DNA of 64,000 nt from Siphonodentalium dalli (GCA_032622095.1 CP136068.1:182654796-182718795); one strand, 5' to 3'. Counted from the first letter of the stretch, positions 1 through 12,538 are shown. The notes: a model not told the origin generated them from the sequence alone. Translations and numbers: made by a program.

Positions 1-2379
1 TTATGATCAGTGCCAGCTACAACGAAAATGGAAATAACAGTATTAATCGCTCTTTTTTACTAATAACAACTGGTGCCGAACGGATCAAATTCAGACACGT
101 TCTTCTCAAATGATACAAGAAATCAAATCGTGCTGTCTGTCTTTCTGTATGTCTGTGTGCGTTCTACATATAACTTTACGCGGTACAATCGAGATGACAC
201 CAAGGCGTTCTAAGAGGGGTAACTGTTTACAAGGAAGATAACGGTGAGGGTAACAATTTTATAAAATGACGCTGTTGGTGTCAGGGGAAGAAAAGGGGGA
301 GGTCGGCAAAATTAAAAATATATCGTGCAATAGTTTTGTCGCCGATTTCCACCAAACAAGTACATAATCACTTTCGCAATATGGCGTTGTTCGAGTCGGC
401 GTTGCATCAACAATTGATTTAATAAACTATTTGATATATTATTCTTCTCTATGATACAAGGAATATCATCGTGTGATTTAAAGACGTCAAATTGGTGTCC
501 GTTGGGTGAGAGATATGGGTCATAACTATTCTCAGAATTTGTTTAGTTGCTGATTACACCAAACATATATATAATCATCGCCAGTATATCATGCACCCAT
601 GAGTATAATGGGAGTGGTTTAAATATGCCAAAAGAGGCAAACGCAGGTACAAGTTTATTTGGCACCAATTTCCACCGAATTCATACACGTTTTTCTCTAA
701 TGATATACCATGAATTAAATCAAATTTGGTGTCGTTTGCGTCGCGGATGGCGAGCGGATATGCACTATCATTGATAAGATTGCTATTCGCGTTTATCCAC
801 ATATAAGTTATATACAGTCACCCAGGCCATCTCCATATCATTTAAAGTAGTTTTGGACGTTCACATTTCAAAATCCCGACATATGGGTATATCTTCTTTA
901 CTGTCATATGTATATGGGAATAGCAATCAGGGCATTCACGAAATGAGCTAGCAAAAAGAGATTCATAGAAGAAGCATTAAACGTATATTTATCATTCTAT
1001 TGAAGAGATACATATATTCGTGCAAACTGAGAGACCCCGAACCGTCAGAGGATTGCATATATATTATAATAAAATTGAGTCTGTTCCATTCAACACAGTT
1101 TCCACAAAAAAGTTACAATTTGTCAAGAGATATGGAAGGCCTGTTCAAAAATAGTGGTCACAGTGTGCAGTCAAATATAGTTTCTTCTGATATACGAGAA
1201 AATGCAGTTAGTAGCATGAGACTTTTCAGGATCCTCCCAATACTGCACATCTGACAAGGGTTTTATAACAGATTCCTCGACTGACATAAACAACTCAAAA
1301 TCTCGCTCTCTGTCTGGCACATGTAGCTAATATTTATGCGCATCAAAATTTCGTTTAAACAGAGAATATGTAGCCATATATAGCACCATGAACAAAGGAG
1401 CACCTGGAAATCTTTTTGAAACATCTGTATCTTCATGTAGATAGCCAGGTGTTCTCGATAACTTAGTTCAACCCACTAAATTGATTGATACATCTTAATA
1501 TTTAAAACCCAATTATCATCTTTTATCGAACTAATGTGTTTGTGATGTTCATGTATCATATTATAACGTATAATTTATACGCAGTTGTATAAAAATACAT
1601 ACTGCATTATTGTTGGAACAGATTAATCGCGACAACAAAATGACAATTGACAAGGTGAGCCACTACTTATATCCCATGACTGTAATAATCATGTTTTATG
1701 ATGCTATTTGAATATACCATTTATGAGAAAACATGTAACACTTTCAAGCAAAAGCATTCTCTATCCCCCACAAATATCCACAGCATACAGAGGGTTTCTC
1801 ATCGCATTAACCTGAGCAACGCCGGGTAACCCTGCTAGTACTTTATATGTTCTATTTAGCACATCGATACGGTACACAGGACGAACATTTCAAGTAGACA
1901 GACGTGTAGACACGAATTCAATATGTCCAATATAGTATGCCGCGTATTGATCATGATGATGACCCGAAAATAAATAAAATATAAAACATAACTATGCTGA
2001 ACGCATTTACAATGAATCTTCCTTAGGCTCTGACATGGAGTCCTAAATGATTCAGATACAAATCAAATGGTTTTTAATGCAAACTAGCATTTCCATAATT
2101 CATAGTGCTCCCTTCTGGAGACCCCAAAGTTCCATCTTACTTATAAATTAATTATATAAAAATACTCTGAATGAGCATTGTTACAAATCCAATTGTATTA
2201 TCAAATTAAATACACTAGAAATCTCATTGACTTCACAGCCAAATACTATACTAAAATATAATGAAACAAACATGAAATAAATCAAACTAAACATTTTACA
2301 ACAACAGATTACAATAAATCAATCTTACACACAATGACACACATGCAATATTAGTTCAGCTTACCAATTCAAGACGATT
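1..2379. other. Non-coding, no gene seen
   Basis: No exon, RNA gene or intact element is recognisable. Two short stretches, about 70-135 and 658-730, look like diverged copies of one another (both carry a segment like 'acacgttttctcaaatgat' followed by an ATCAAAT-rich tail). They may be remnants of an old tandem or interspersed repeat. The short reading frames here have no family features. Confidence 0.5.
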
Positions 2380-2726
2380 TAGGTCCGGACATGTTCCAAT
2401 AATATATGATGAAGTTTAATTTGATTTTTATGAAGCTAAAAACCAGTGTTAATGGCTTTGCGACCAGCGCTAAAAATTATAAAGGTAGAATGAAATTGGG
2501 TTTCTCAATGATGGGCGGAGTTTTCTATTGGCGGGAATTCTATTAAGCGTCCGCGATAATCCCGGGTGAGTGAGCGATAAGCCACTGGATTGTGCAATGA
2601 GAAAATAGCGGTGGCGTACGCAAATATATTATAGAGGGGCAGGGAATAGTGAAATAGTTAGTGGTTAGTGATTTTGCATTTAGTATAACATTAAATTAGT
2701 ATAAATCATGTATTATATGCCTGTTA
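2380..2726 (-). repeat. 3' LTR of minus-strand Ty3/gypsy element (approximate)
   Basis: On the minus strand the sequence next to the polypurine tract begins TGTAACAGG, a normal Ty3/gypsy LTR start. The LTR therefore ends at 2726 in plus coordinates. Minus-strand CCAAT, GC-rich (CTCCGCCCA) and TATAATTTTT stretches follow and could be promoter elements of the LTR. The outer boundary near 2380 is a guess because no second LTR is present in the window for comparison. Confidence 0.55.
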
Positions 2727-2740
2727 CATCCTCCCCCCTC
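2727..2740 (-). other. Polypurine tract of the gypsy element
   Basis: The minus strand reads GGAGGGGGGAGGA directly before the TGTAACA of the LTR. This is the position and composition of the primer for plus-strand DNA synthesis in LTR retroelements, and it fixes the orientation of the element. Confidence 0.65.
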
Positions 2741-3497
2741 CACTTTGAAAAAGACCCTTGAGTCTTTTTCCAAAACAATATATATATACTTAGATACTTA
2801 TCATAGCACCACCAACAGAGTGAACATGAAATATATTCATGTTTCCAATCCACAAGCTGAAATGTACTGACAACTTGAAAGTGAAATATAACCATTCATC
2901 TACACTGACTTGCTGATTACTGGAATAAATACCTGTCATAAAAACAAAACATACAATTTGAAAGGATTACATTATCATCCACAGAGCATAAGATCAAATA
3001 AAGAAATTCCTTGCATACTGGTACCTCATATGAGTCTTGGCTCTACACTGGATCGTCAGCTGAAATTCCTAGTATACATCTGATAGTACGAGATAATAAG
3101 TAATACCCTTTTGATTAAAACACTACTTATATTGAAAAAACATCATCTGACCAGCTACAAGTATCCAAAATCATCATTACTATTTAACTCTGAAATATAA
3201 TGTTCTGTTAAGTCACTTGGCTGTCAAAATGCTGAAAAATGCTCAATCAAATTAATGTAACATTTTATTTCACACAATCCGGCTCAACTTAAATTTTATA
3301 TACACAATTTTTGTTTTCTCTCAGACCTTTTAAACAAGTCTGTAAGGCAAAAATATATCCAAACATTAGATAAGCATTTTATTAAACAATTTTAGTGGAT
3401 AGTCTGTTCCAGTGAAAAGATAGTACATTCAACTCTGGCAGTTATCAGTATATTCAAATGTGAATTAAAATTTATAGTTGTAAGTAATCAGTCAATA
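2741..3497 (-). other. Untranslated tail between gypsy pol and LTR
   Basis: AT-rich and without a long open frame. It lies between the last coding stretch and the polypurine tract and is probably the 3' non-coding part of the retrotransposon. No env-like frame was recognised. Confidence 0.4.
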
Positions 3498-4647
3498 TTA
3501 TTTCAGAATTATAGAAAACAATGTATGGAGCATATCAGGTGACATAGTTTGGAGCAAATTCTTATCTGTAAGTCGCCGCATCATTTCAGTCTTACTAACA
3601 AGGTCATGTGAATTATATAAGGAATAAACATAATCTCCTGACTGCTGCCAACTTGGAGGTTTCCTGCAACGACTGGGCCTGCGAGGCTCTGTACTCGATA
3701 CAATACTGGATTCAGTACTATTTTCACCTGAAATTTCTCTACTTATTGGTTCAATACTGTTGATATCAGTTTCAACAGTCTCACCATTGTCTTTATTCTG
3801 ATCAAGCTCAGTACTTCCATTAGGACTTTCATGATCCTGTTGTTGGATTCTGTCCAATTGGGTACTTACCTGTTCTTCAATATCACTTACACTTTCTTCA
3901 TTCTCTTTATCTCTTTGACTTACTTGGTGCGCACCTTGAGGACATCTCTGTATTTATCTCTGCATCCTTACCTTCTTCAGTAGTAGGCATAACTGCTGAA
4001 TTACCCTTAGACAGGGTTATTACACAATAATCATCTGTATTATCCGGTTCACTCTCTTTCCTTACCTCTGGCTTTGACTTTCTCTTTGCTGGAATCGGTT
4101 TACTCACCTCTTTAGGTTCTCTAACCACATCGCTCCCTTCTACAACTTCCTCGTCTATAGGTATAGATCCAATAGGTAATAAATGGTTTCTATGAAGACT
4201 CTTTCTCTTACCTCTGTCGGATTCCAATATATATACTGGGATTTCCTTATTAGGCTGATCTATGACTTTGTACACTTCTTTATCATAATTATCTGCTATC
4301 TTGTGTCTTCCTTCAAATGCTAATGCCTTAACCAATACTGCATCACCTACCATTAATGTAGCGGCCCGCGCTTTCAAATCAAAATTCTTCTTTTGCTTTG
4401 CTCTAGCTTTGTCTGATGCATTTATAGCAACCTCATAGGCTTCAGATAGCCTTTCTTTCAAATTTATAATGTAATCTGAAACGTACTCTCTGTTATTCTC
4501 ACCAATCACTGCAGTATTGTCATCAGCTGAACATTTATCTAAACCAAATAATATGTCGGCTGGAAGTCTTGGCTCTCTTCCAAACATCAATTTGAATGGT
4601 GCAAAACCTGTTGATTCGTGACGCGTACAATTATAAGCATGAACCAA
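3498..4647 (-). pseudogene. gypsy pol: post-integrase C-terminal region
   Basis: Two open stretches (4647-3907 and 3857-3498) in different frames continue the integrase. The first starts at HAYNCTRHESTGFAPF and includes LMFGREPRLPADILFG, the conserved end of the integrase core of Ty3/gypsy elements, then a basic, proline- and lysine-rich tail. The second is acidic and Ser/Thr-rich and ends in a short RRPSRCRKPPSW block, comparable to the Arg-rich C-termini of many gypsy polyproteins. No chromodomain is evident. The frame break lies between 3857 and 3907. Confidence 0.75.
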
Positions 4648-5310
4648 AGATCAGATATGACTCTTCCAATCCTTCTTTTCATCTTGCTCTAATGTGCCCA
4701 ACATGCTAATTAACGTACGATTAAATCTCTCAGTAATCCCGTTACACATGGGGTGGTATGATGACGTTCTCGACTTCTTTATATTACATAATAAACAAAG
4801 TTCTTTGGTCAATTCTTACTCGAAGTTCGCACCTTGATCACTATGAATCCTGTTGGGAAATTCATAATAAACAAAAAAGTTGCTTAAAAGGACATCTGCT
4901 GTAGTCTTAGCAGTCATATTTCTTGTTGGAAATGCTAAAGCAAATTTTGAAAAATGATCAGTAATAACCAATATGTACTGAAATCCTCCTTTGCACATTT
5001 CAACTGTCAAATAATCAATACAAATTAATTCAAGTGGGTGGGTAGTAGAGATTGAAACCATCTTGGCACGGGTATCCGTCGAAGATTTTCTACGCAGACA
5101 ACGTGGACATTGTTTAATAAAATCCTCCACAGTTCTGTCAATACCTGGCCAAAAGAAACGCTGTTTAATTAAAGAAACTGTTCTCTCCCTTCCTGGATGC
5201 CCAACATCTGAATGTAATGAACATAATACTTAGTTTTTTAGGGAATCTGGAATTGCTATCTGCAATTGCTTTCCATCTCCATTCTGGGTTTCCCTACAAA
5301 GAACACCTTT
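4648..5310 (-). pseudogene. gypsy integrase (zinc-binding region and core), broken
   Basis: The minus-strand frame 5130-4816 contains the CPRC part of the HHCC zinc-binding domain, then CIDYLT and HSDQGANFE, which carry the two aspartates of the DDE catalytic core. An in-frame stop follows directly. The continuation carries SYHPMCNGITERFNRTL with the third catalytic residue (Glu). Another stop lies just before HAYNCTRHE near 4650. The key residues are therefore visible, but the chain is interrupted at least twice. Confidence 0.8.
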
Positions 5311-5402
5311 AATGATTGAAAATGCCTATAAAAAGCTGAATTTTCCTTATCCGGGGACAAATTATGTCTCAATGGTCTTCGACCATTCCGTAATGCTTTC
5401 AT

Positions 5403-5965
5403 TCATGGACCTAAAATGTTATCTCCCTCTTGTAACCTCCTCAAATCTGAGGGTGTCATAATATCAATATCTGAGCTGAAATTATCAAAATCATAGCTGT
5501 CTACAGCATTTGTGGACATACATAATGTATCAATAAATGGATACACAAACTGTAATGATTCACAAATGGTAGAAATCATATCATTATTAATGCATTCGGT
5601 GTGTACATCATCTTGGCACACCCTAGATAAACCATCGGCATCTCCATTACTTTTACCTGGCCTGTATTATATATCAAAATCATATGTGCCAAGTGCAGCG
5701 AGCCATCTATGGCCTGTTGCATCTAATTTTGCTGATGACAAAACAAATGTTAGTGGATTGTTATCTGTATAGACAGTAAATTTATTATTAAAGAGATAAT
5801 CATTGAATTTTTCTGTTACTGCCCATTTGAGCCCTAAAATTTCAAGTTTATGAGCAGGGTATGATATCTCAGCAGCAGTTAATCAACGGCTGGCATAAGC
5901 TATAACTCTTTTCTGTTCATTCTGAACCTGGCAAAGGACAGCCCCGAGAGAAATTGAACTTGCGT
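5403..5965 (-). pseudogene. gypsy RNase H, broken by stops
   Basis: On the minus strand YASR is followed by a TGA, then a recognisable RNase H: YPAHKLEILGLKWAV, YTDNNPLTFVLS, GHRWLAAL, YRPGKSNGDADGLSR. These match the Ty3/gypsy RNase H, with the TDNNPL segment carrying one active-site Asp. A second stop falls just before YRPGK. The 5621-5403 part is the linker toward the integrase. Confidence 0.8.
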
Positions 5966-6820
5966 CAATATGCAACTCATATGGTAAATTATAATCAGGA
6001 AAGCCTAACATGGGGGCTGAAATCAAATGTTCCTTTAATGTGGAAAAAGAAATATCTTGTTCTGGTCTCCAGCTCAATTTACCTGTATAACTGGATTTTC
6101 TTTTACTTTTCTGCTTCCCTTTCCTTGTTGGGGGTAAAATATCATTTAAGGGTCTAGCAATCTCTGAAAAATTCATTATGTGGCGGCGAAAATATCCTAC
6201 AAAACCTAAAAAAGTTATCAGTTGATCAGGATTGGAGGGTTTTGGCCAATTTACCTCTTTTTCCACTTTCCCTGGGTCTGCTTCAATCCCATGCTCTGAA
6301 ATAATATGTACCAGATATTTACATTTTCTATTGAACAATGAACACTTCTGGGCTGAAATTTTCGAATTACAATCTCTCAGTCGCTGAAAAATCAAACGTA
6401 ATCGCTCCAAATGTTCTTGGTATGTTAACGAGTACACCAGAACATCGTCCAAATAAATTTGGCAAATTTTATGATTTAACACATCAAGGCAATTCTCCAT
6501 CATTCTCTGATAACTGGCTGGACTTTATTTTATTCCCTGTGGGGTCCGTTCAAATTCATATAAACCTAGACAACCGGCTGTGAAAGCTATATATTCTTTA
6601 CTGTCGTCACAAAGGGCCTGTTGGAAAAAACCACAACGAAGGTATAAACTGCTGTAAAAGCGCACGCCATTAAGACTATTTAAAATATGTTCTATTTTTG
6701 GAAGCGCATATGCATCTGGAATAATTTTATTGTTCAAATCCCTGTAATCAACCACTAATCGTAATTTCCCATTCCCACGTCTACAAATAACAAGATTAGA
6801 TCAAGGTCTTGATTTTCTGA
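5883..6820 (-). pseudogene. gypsy reverse transcriptase, broken
   Basis: Frame 6755-6525 holds VVDYRDLNNKIIPDAYALP and a fingers/palm segment ending in RTPQGIK. An in-frame TAA follows, then frame 6503-5883 resumes with IYLDDVLVYS, the YxDD box, which is intact. The first palm aspartate looks lost: the sequence has SLYLRCGFFQ where active relatives have SLDL plus Arg. The domain continues through the connection region (FLGFVGYFRRHI) into RNase H. Upstream, frame 7321-6821 shifts near 6890. Confidence 0.85.
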
Positions 6821-7321
6821 TTATGCCTGCAGCAAGAAGTTGGTGCAGGTAATCCCTAACTTCATCAATAATTCCTGGGGAATAAATCTGGTTTTCTGTC
6901 TTACCGGTTTTATATCTGAAAGATGAATCTGATGTTTTTTTTCTGTGTAATGTCCTATATCGAAGTCACTCTGAGAAAAAATATCTGAAAATTCTGAAAT
7001 TAATTCATTTCCCTGTTTAATTTCCTCTGAAGTTAAACCATCCTTATTCACTGTCCATTCATTAAAAAATGATAAATCTAAATCTCCATCTTTGACATTT
7101 AATTCTTCTTCCACAGTTACTGGCTGAATTTCACATAAAATAGCATTAGGCGCACAACTGACAGTTTGTGAAGAAAGATTACTCATATGAACTTGAACAT
7201 TGGTATCTTTGGAGCTGTCATATCTAAAAATATAAGGACTTATTTTCATGCCTTTAAACTTATCATCTAAAATAGGTTGTAACATAGCACATGTTGAATG
7301 ATAAGGTATTTTCTGTGACAC
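6821..7321 (-). pseudogene. gypsy protease-RT linker region
   Basis: Open on the minus strand for 166 codons. The end contains IHLSDIKPVRQKTRFIPQ, which resembles the segment just before the fingers of gypsy RTs (a His-x-Ile-x-Leu...Pro-Val-Arg-Gln pattern). The frame then shifts and the continuation to the RT is found in another frame. The upstream half is acidic linker without a recognised domain. Confidence 0.65.
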
Positions 7322-7538
7322 TGCTCCTAAAAAAAACTCGGGAAGTATTAGGATACATGATTATATTGCCTGGTTCAGCGCACTTCACTATGCCCAGAGA
7401 AAAAATATTGTTCTTCAATTCTTTATCCCGGAGTGTTAGACATCTAAAAGCAAGGTACCATGGGGTGTCAAAATTTGCTCTCTGTAAAAATCTTTCACCA
7501 TTTTCCCTACGACAAGAATCTAAAACAGTTTAAGGACA

Positions 7539-7922
7539 TTAGTACCCAGCAGGACAGGTGGGTGTATTATATTTGCTATCTGGAATCACTAAGAAAGCAC
7601 AGCATTGAGGTTTCAACTGATTGAAACACGAGGTTGAAAGGTCAGCTTCAATAAACCTTAAATAAGGTAATTGGTTTCCATCTGCACATTCGATATTCAA
7701 AATTGAATATAACGGCTGCAATGAAATATGATTCAGATGTTTTCTATAGAAAGTTGAATCTCCAACAGTGCTAACTGTTGAACCAGAGTTCAAAAGTCCA
7801 CGACAAATTTGGCATGAAATTATCAATGTAGTTTCAGTGGTATCACCACTTAATCCAGCAGGGGCTTCAATGGTCTTCTGTTTGGGACTGACCACCTTCA
7901 ATTGACCCATCATTAAAGGTGC
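7539..7922 (-). pseudogene. gypsy aspartic protease remnant
   Basis: The frame contains GLLNSGSTVSTV, the position of the retroviral-type protease active site, normally LLDSGS/T. The catalytic aspartate is read here as Asn. Further on, LVIPDSKYNTP may be the distal part of the fold. The frame is preceded by a stop (TAG) separating it from the gag tail at about 7923. With the active-site change and the stop, the protease is not expected to work. Confidence 0.7.
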
Positions 7923-8101
7923 CTACAAGTTTAAATCCTGATTTCCCCTTCGTTGTGATCCCCTGTACCTAAAATTATTTCCTCTAGTATGTTGAGAAAA
8001 GCCTCTGCCTCTATTCCCAAAATTGAAACCATCTTCACTGAAATTATTATTATAATTAGAATATCCATTTTGCTGAAAAGTTCTGTTATTTCGCCGCTAT
8101 A
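7923..8101 (-). pseudogene. gypsy gag C-terminal remnant, Asn/Gly/Arg-rich
   Basis: The minus strand is open for about 58 codons of Asn-, Gly- and Arg-rich sequence (NRGRGFSQ, RGNNFRYRGSQRRGN), a nucleic-acid-binding composition typical of the end of gag. It ends at a TAG directly before the protease. Upstream, beyond 8101, the retroelement can no longer be followed, so the break point of the copy is here. Confidence 0.6.
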
Positions 8102-8135
8102 AACCGGAAGTAATCTCCGAAAAAGTTATACTATT

Positions 8136-8180
8136 GTGTTATCCATCGAGTCGGTCAGTGTTATCCATCGAGTCGGTCCA
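8136..8180. repeat. 21-bp direct duplication at the gypsy break point
   Basis: The sequence gtgttatccatcgagtcggtc occurs twice in tandem (about 8138-8158 and 8159-8179, with one or two changes) about 35 bp from where the retroelement ends. It may mark a repair junction or be a simple slippage duplication. Confidence 0.6.
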
Positions 8181-10121
8181 GGTGATGGATATAACGCTCT
8201 ACGCCACGGCAATTTCCCAGTATTTAATGGGGAAGCATTTAATAAAATGTGTTATTTCCGATGTATTATTGAAATTAGACAAATAAATATGTTTAAACTA
8301 AACTACACATTTAGGATAATCGCCGGTTCTTCGACGTCTGAACAGTCTGAACTATCTCTCTATATTATGTTCCTCAATTGTAAAAACATCTATATATTTT
8401 GAAACGATGTACATACCATGCATTATAGGCTATATTATATGTGTGGTCATACGCATAATACACTTGTATATACATATTCTTCTGTATTGGAGGTAGATAA
8501 ATAAACTGTGGTTACGAGATAAATTACTGTGTGAACACACTCAAATGCACGTCGTGACAAAGAGGGACTAGCGCTTACAGTTAGGTCATTTGAGCCAGGC
8601 TGCGTATTATTAATGCTGATTGTCTTTAAATGTGCAATACCCACACTTCTGTATAAACGGAGATGTAGCGAACGGGTGTGGTTGACCTTACCACCTACAA
8701 ATTTGGCAAATATTTTCAACGTAGATCAGATATTCAAATCAAAATTAGACTATCTGCCCTGAAATTGCCCCCCCCCCCCCATCATGGGTTATGCGTGATA
8801 TTCGCAACAAGCGGAAAAGCTACTCTACCAATTGAACAATAACAATCCGGGAAACCAAATGGAATTGTATGGACCATGTAATGTCGGTATGGTTCAAGGG
8901 ATACCGTTTTCAATGTGCATATTACCACCAAAATCGAAGTCCGTATAGCCACGACACTGATTGTATTAAGTTTTTATCTGATGGAATTGTTCTACTCCAA
9001 ATATAGCTTAGTGTTTGGGGGGGGGGTCGCGAAAACAGTCCGTGGTCTTGATGTACAGTTGGGTTCTGAATCCCTATCGCCGTTGTTGTCCATCCCCTGT
9101 AATTTCATTTCGAAATCCTTGCTTAAAGGGGCACTGTACACTAAATCCTGCCATTTGTGGGAACATATCATATTATCCTCAATATAATATTATGTAGGTC
9201 ACAATTTGCCGACGTGCACCAATAGCTATCCAAACAGTACAGAGCGCTTGCCTGCAGAGACGCCACTGTCATGCCGCCAATGCACGAATTGTCGCCGTAG
9301 AATGGCATTGATTTGCGACCGTCACATATGACTTTTCGGACATTTATCATGTTCTGTAACCTGGAAACGGACGCCACAATGCGCACAATTGCCCAGAACA
9401 ACATAATAATAATATCCATCGTTATGTACGTGTAGCATGAGTCTCGAATTTGATTTGTAGCCAGTAGCGACCGTCGTGTAACACAGTCGTGTGAAGTCTG
9501 ACGCTATAGTCACGAGTATTGATCCGCTGCGCATGCGCATACATACACATAACTTAAATAGAGGGTGCCTGAAAATGCATCGATTTTTAAATCTACGGAT
9601 CCCCTAAGGGAAGTATGCTCTGGGGAAAGTACTCGTATACACACACACAGCAATACACGGATGTTGGTGGAGCATTCATATGCAGATGTCTCTGTTAGGT
9701 AGGTGTTCGACCATACGTCTGTAGGAAATGTGCACTCAGTATATACTTACCATACACAAAGCGTGCATTCCATTGTTGTAGAGTGCGTACGTTAGTACTT
9801 ATTCATGGCATATAATCACGCATCCACAGTGTTGTCATTTCATTGGTATATTATCTGCATGCACAGCAATGTTATACCTATGCTATTTGCAATTAATGGC
9901 ACAATTCATTTGAACAGAAGAAGGGGAGTAACTCTACTTGCAAAGTATAAGCTGACAACCTGTGTCTTGGCTCAGAGTACAGTTTTCAAAACATTGCCTG
10001 CACAAAGAGGTATGTATCTTGTCATTGAAATGTTTTATGTATGCAGGAGGACTCAGCTGATATTTAAAAACTCTTATTGGATTTAAAGATGAATCTATAT
10101 GTTTAATTTATTGATATTATA
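8181..10121. other. Non-coding, no gene seen
   Basis: No exon or intact element was recognised. The stretch holds a C run at about 8768, a G run at about 9017, and a segment at 8812-8840 whose minus strand resembles a tRNA D-arm (CAATTGGTAGAGTAGC) but lacks the rest of a tRNA. Open frames at 8136-8402 and 8447-8719 look like chance. Confidence 0.4.
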
Positions 10122-10144
10122 ATGCTGAATTCCCCCTCCATTTC

Positions 10145-10492
10145 TTATCTATATGATGAAAAGAACATGCGTATAACATTGTTTGCCCCCGTGGAATATT
10201 GTGAGAGATGTTTACCTTTAATTTTTTCTTTCAGGCTCTTAGTTGTCACATTAACCCTTCCCGCTTGGATTAATAATGTGTGCAGCAGACCGAGTTTGTT
10301 TGCTCTCATAACATTCGTCATAATGTCCAGTGATGTAATGATCCTTCTTTCGCGTAAATGTTTCACTACTCTATTATCCACATATGGTTGTCGTTTGACG
10401 TTACACAACTGTGTGTTTCCTGGTTTGAATGCAAGTGAATTATCACGTTTAAACATCATTGTCCCACAGTCCTCACAAACCCCAAAATCCAC
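10145..10492 (-). CDS. Unrecognised ORF, 115 codons
   Basis: I do not recognise this product. The minus strand is open for 115 codons. It opens with a possible zinc-binding Cys pair (CEDCG), then a basic region with a third Cys (NTQLCNVKRQPYV) and a Lys/Arg-rich end (KSLKEKIKGKHL). A stop lies directly upstream of the GTG at 10492, so it would be an exon or a fragment rather than a complete gene. The opposite strand is also open (10122-10553), so only one, or neither, is real. Confidence 0.15.
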   Translation of the reverse strand: MDFGVCEDCGTMMFKRDNSLAFKPGNTQLCNVKRQPYVDNRVVKHLRERRIITSLDIMTNVMRANKLGLLHTLLIQAGRVNVTTKSLKEKIKGKHLSQYSTGANNVIRMFFSSYR

Positions 10493-11414
10493 TCAACAAT
10501 ATATAACTTCCAGAATTTTTACAATGAAAAATGATATTTGTCTCGTGAAATGATGACAACTAACTGTTCCAAGACAAGCAACTTGCTTTTAAGAAGTTGT
10601 TAAATTAATGATGCTTGAAAATGTCTGCAAATCTATCTGTTGATATATTACTAATTTATCAGCCGAACACCCATGTAGTCATTATAACGCCATCACTGGC
10701 ACCCCCTGTCTGATGTTATTTAACGACAGTTGATACTGTGAGACAGTAGATGCGGGATTCCTTCTAATCGGGATTGCACAGTCATTACAAACAAGACAAT
10801 TCACCTGGGCCAGGGTTAAAACATCGTTGTATGAGCTTATTGTTTAAATAATGTTCCACTAATTTTTTCTGATTTTGAGACAAGTAGTTAACGCTCTTCA
10901 AAATCATGCCAAGTTTACTGACTTATGAACCCTCCACACTATTTAATTTTCAAAGTAAAGACATTTTTCCTGTGAATCTGCACCTGCACTACAAACAAAT
11001 ATTTTCTTGTTTGAAGAAAAAAATAGGCAATCTTAAGAAAAATTACCTTGGGAGACACACAAGAAAAACTTGTCTTGTGGGAACATTTCTTCTTTTCTAA
11101 AATGTTCTACCTCTTTCTAGTTTCAAGAAACTTTTTCTTATGGGAAGATTTCTTGTTTTCTAAAATTTTGTTTGAAAGACAAAATTGTCAACAAGAAAAG
11201 CTTTCTTCCTTGTATAATTTTGTTCTCTCACTTCAAGAAAACATAATAAAGCCCAATATTCTTGGGAGACACTGAAGAAAATGTTAGAAATCAAGAATAA
11301 TTTTATTAAAACCAGAACAAAATATTTCTTAAGTAACAATTTATGTTTCTGAATTAAGAAAAATAATCTGAAATAAAATTAGAATAAATTTGTAAGAACA
11401 AGAAAGATCACTAG

Positions 11415-11592
11415 AAATACATTCTTAAGCTATTCTCAAACCTAGAATGTTAATTTCGAACTAGAATATTTTTCTAGACACAAAATAAGAATACATTTCA
11501 GAAATATATTCTTATTTTGTGTCTAAACAAATATTCTAGTTCGAAAGTAACATTCTAGATTTGAAAATAACTTAAGAATATATTTCTTGTCG
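11415..11592. repeat. Long palindrome, arms about 80 bp
   Basis: The left arm, including CTAGAATATTTTTCTAGACA and CAAAATAAGAATA, is the imperfect reverse complement of the right arm TATTCTTATTTTGTGTCTA...CTAGTTCGAAAG...CTTAAGAATATATTTC. The loop is about 15-20 bp. It would fold into a long hairpin and lies in the AAGAAA-rich left part of the possible DNA element. Confidence 0.75.
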
Positions 11593-12034
11593 TCTTTCAT
11601 GGAGTTACAAATGATGATAAACCAGTTGAAACAAGAAAATACTGCTTATAACATCAGCCAAAATATATAGTCTTTGGAATTTGATATTTTAAATGTCAGT
11701 TTAAATGAAAATTATTTTGGCGACATTTATGGGACTATTTGTAAACTTCACGATCTACGATACAGTAATAGCTGACAAGCCAACCCATCACTATTCAGTT
11801 ATGAGTAATACTTATTTTGGCCACTCTGAAACATGAATCGGCATGCATTTTAAGCCATACAAAATAACAATGCTACTTGTTTCACATGTAAAATTCAAAT
11901 TTATGTACATGTACATGTAAAAAATAAATTATCTTAACGCCATACTTTTGGGTAACATGTAATGTGTGGAATTGTCCAGTCACTTCAAAACACAGTTTTT
12001 GTTTCAACAGGTGAATCCGTACATCATGAGAATA

Positions 12035-12538
12035 CAGTACCAGTCAGAGGAAGTGATATTTTTAGGTGCACCTCTATTGCAATATTGAGCGTGCTTAATT
12101 TAGAAAAGGGCATGATTATAGCACACTACCAAAAATCTGTCGCGTTTATTATTGCAATATTGAATGCAAAATATTACGATACTAAGCACGCTAAATTTCA
12201 TACAGACCCAATACTTAGTAGTGTTATATTTATATTAGATATTAAAATGCTACAGCATATAGTGTGCATGTAGTGTACATATAGCATTTACAACTATAAG
12301 TATATACATATCTAAAACATTGTCTGTATTTATACAATTAACAATACAGAACTTATGAAGGAGCAAAAATGTGATTTAAATGGCACAGTTTTGAGCGCAA
12401 TATTTAGATATTAAGCGCACGATATTGCAATAATAGCACAAGCGACATTCTTATATTAGCGTTTCCACTTGCAATATTATTGAGATATTGGGCGCGGAAA
12501 TAGCGCGCTTAATACACCACTTATTTTGACTGGTACTG
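12035..12538. mobile_element. Mariner-type MITE, TA duplication
   Basis: The left end CAGTACCAGTCAGAGGAAGT and the right end (reverse complement CAGTACCAGTCAAAATAAGT) form terminal inverted repeats of about 20 bp. TA flanks each side, the target duplication of Tc1/mariner elements. The 504-bp interior has many TTGCAATATT/AATATTGCAA words and no transposase frame. Confidence 0.7.

Larger units (their letters stand above)
2380..8101 (-). mobile_element. Decayed Ty3/gypsy LTR retrotransposon
   Basis: Reading the minus strand from 8101 downward gives an RG-rich gag tail, aspartic protease, reverse transcriptase, RNase H, integrase, a basic C-terminal tail, a polypurine tract and an LTR. This is the standard Ty3/gypsy order. 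The 5' LTR, primer binding site and most of gag are missing: no other LTR copy or PBS complement is visible up to 10 kb. Stops and frameshifts break the coding part at least six times, and two catalytic aspartates appear to be replaced, so the copy is dead. Confidence 0.85.

Noticed and set aside
547-1254. Open frames at the left edge
   Set aside because: Short, on both strands, without splice sites or recognisable composition.
8812-8840. tRNA gene on the minus strand
   Set aside because: Only a D-arm-like CAATTGGTAGAGTAGC is visible. No acceptor stem, anticodon arm or T arm pairs around it.
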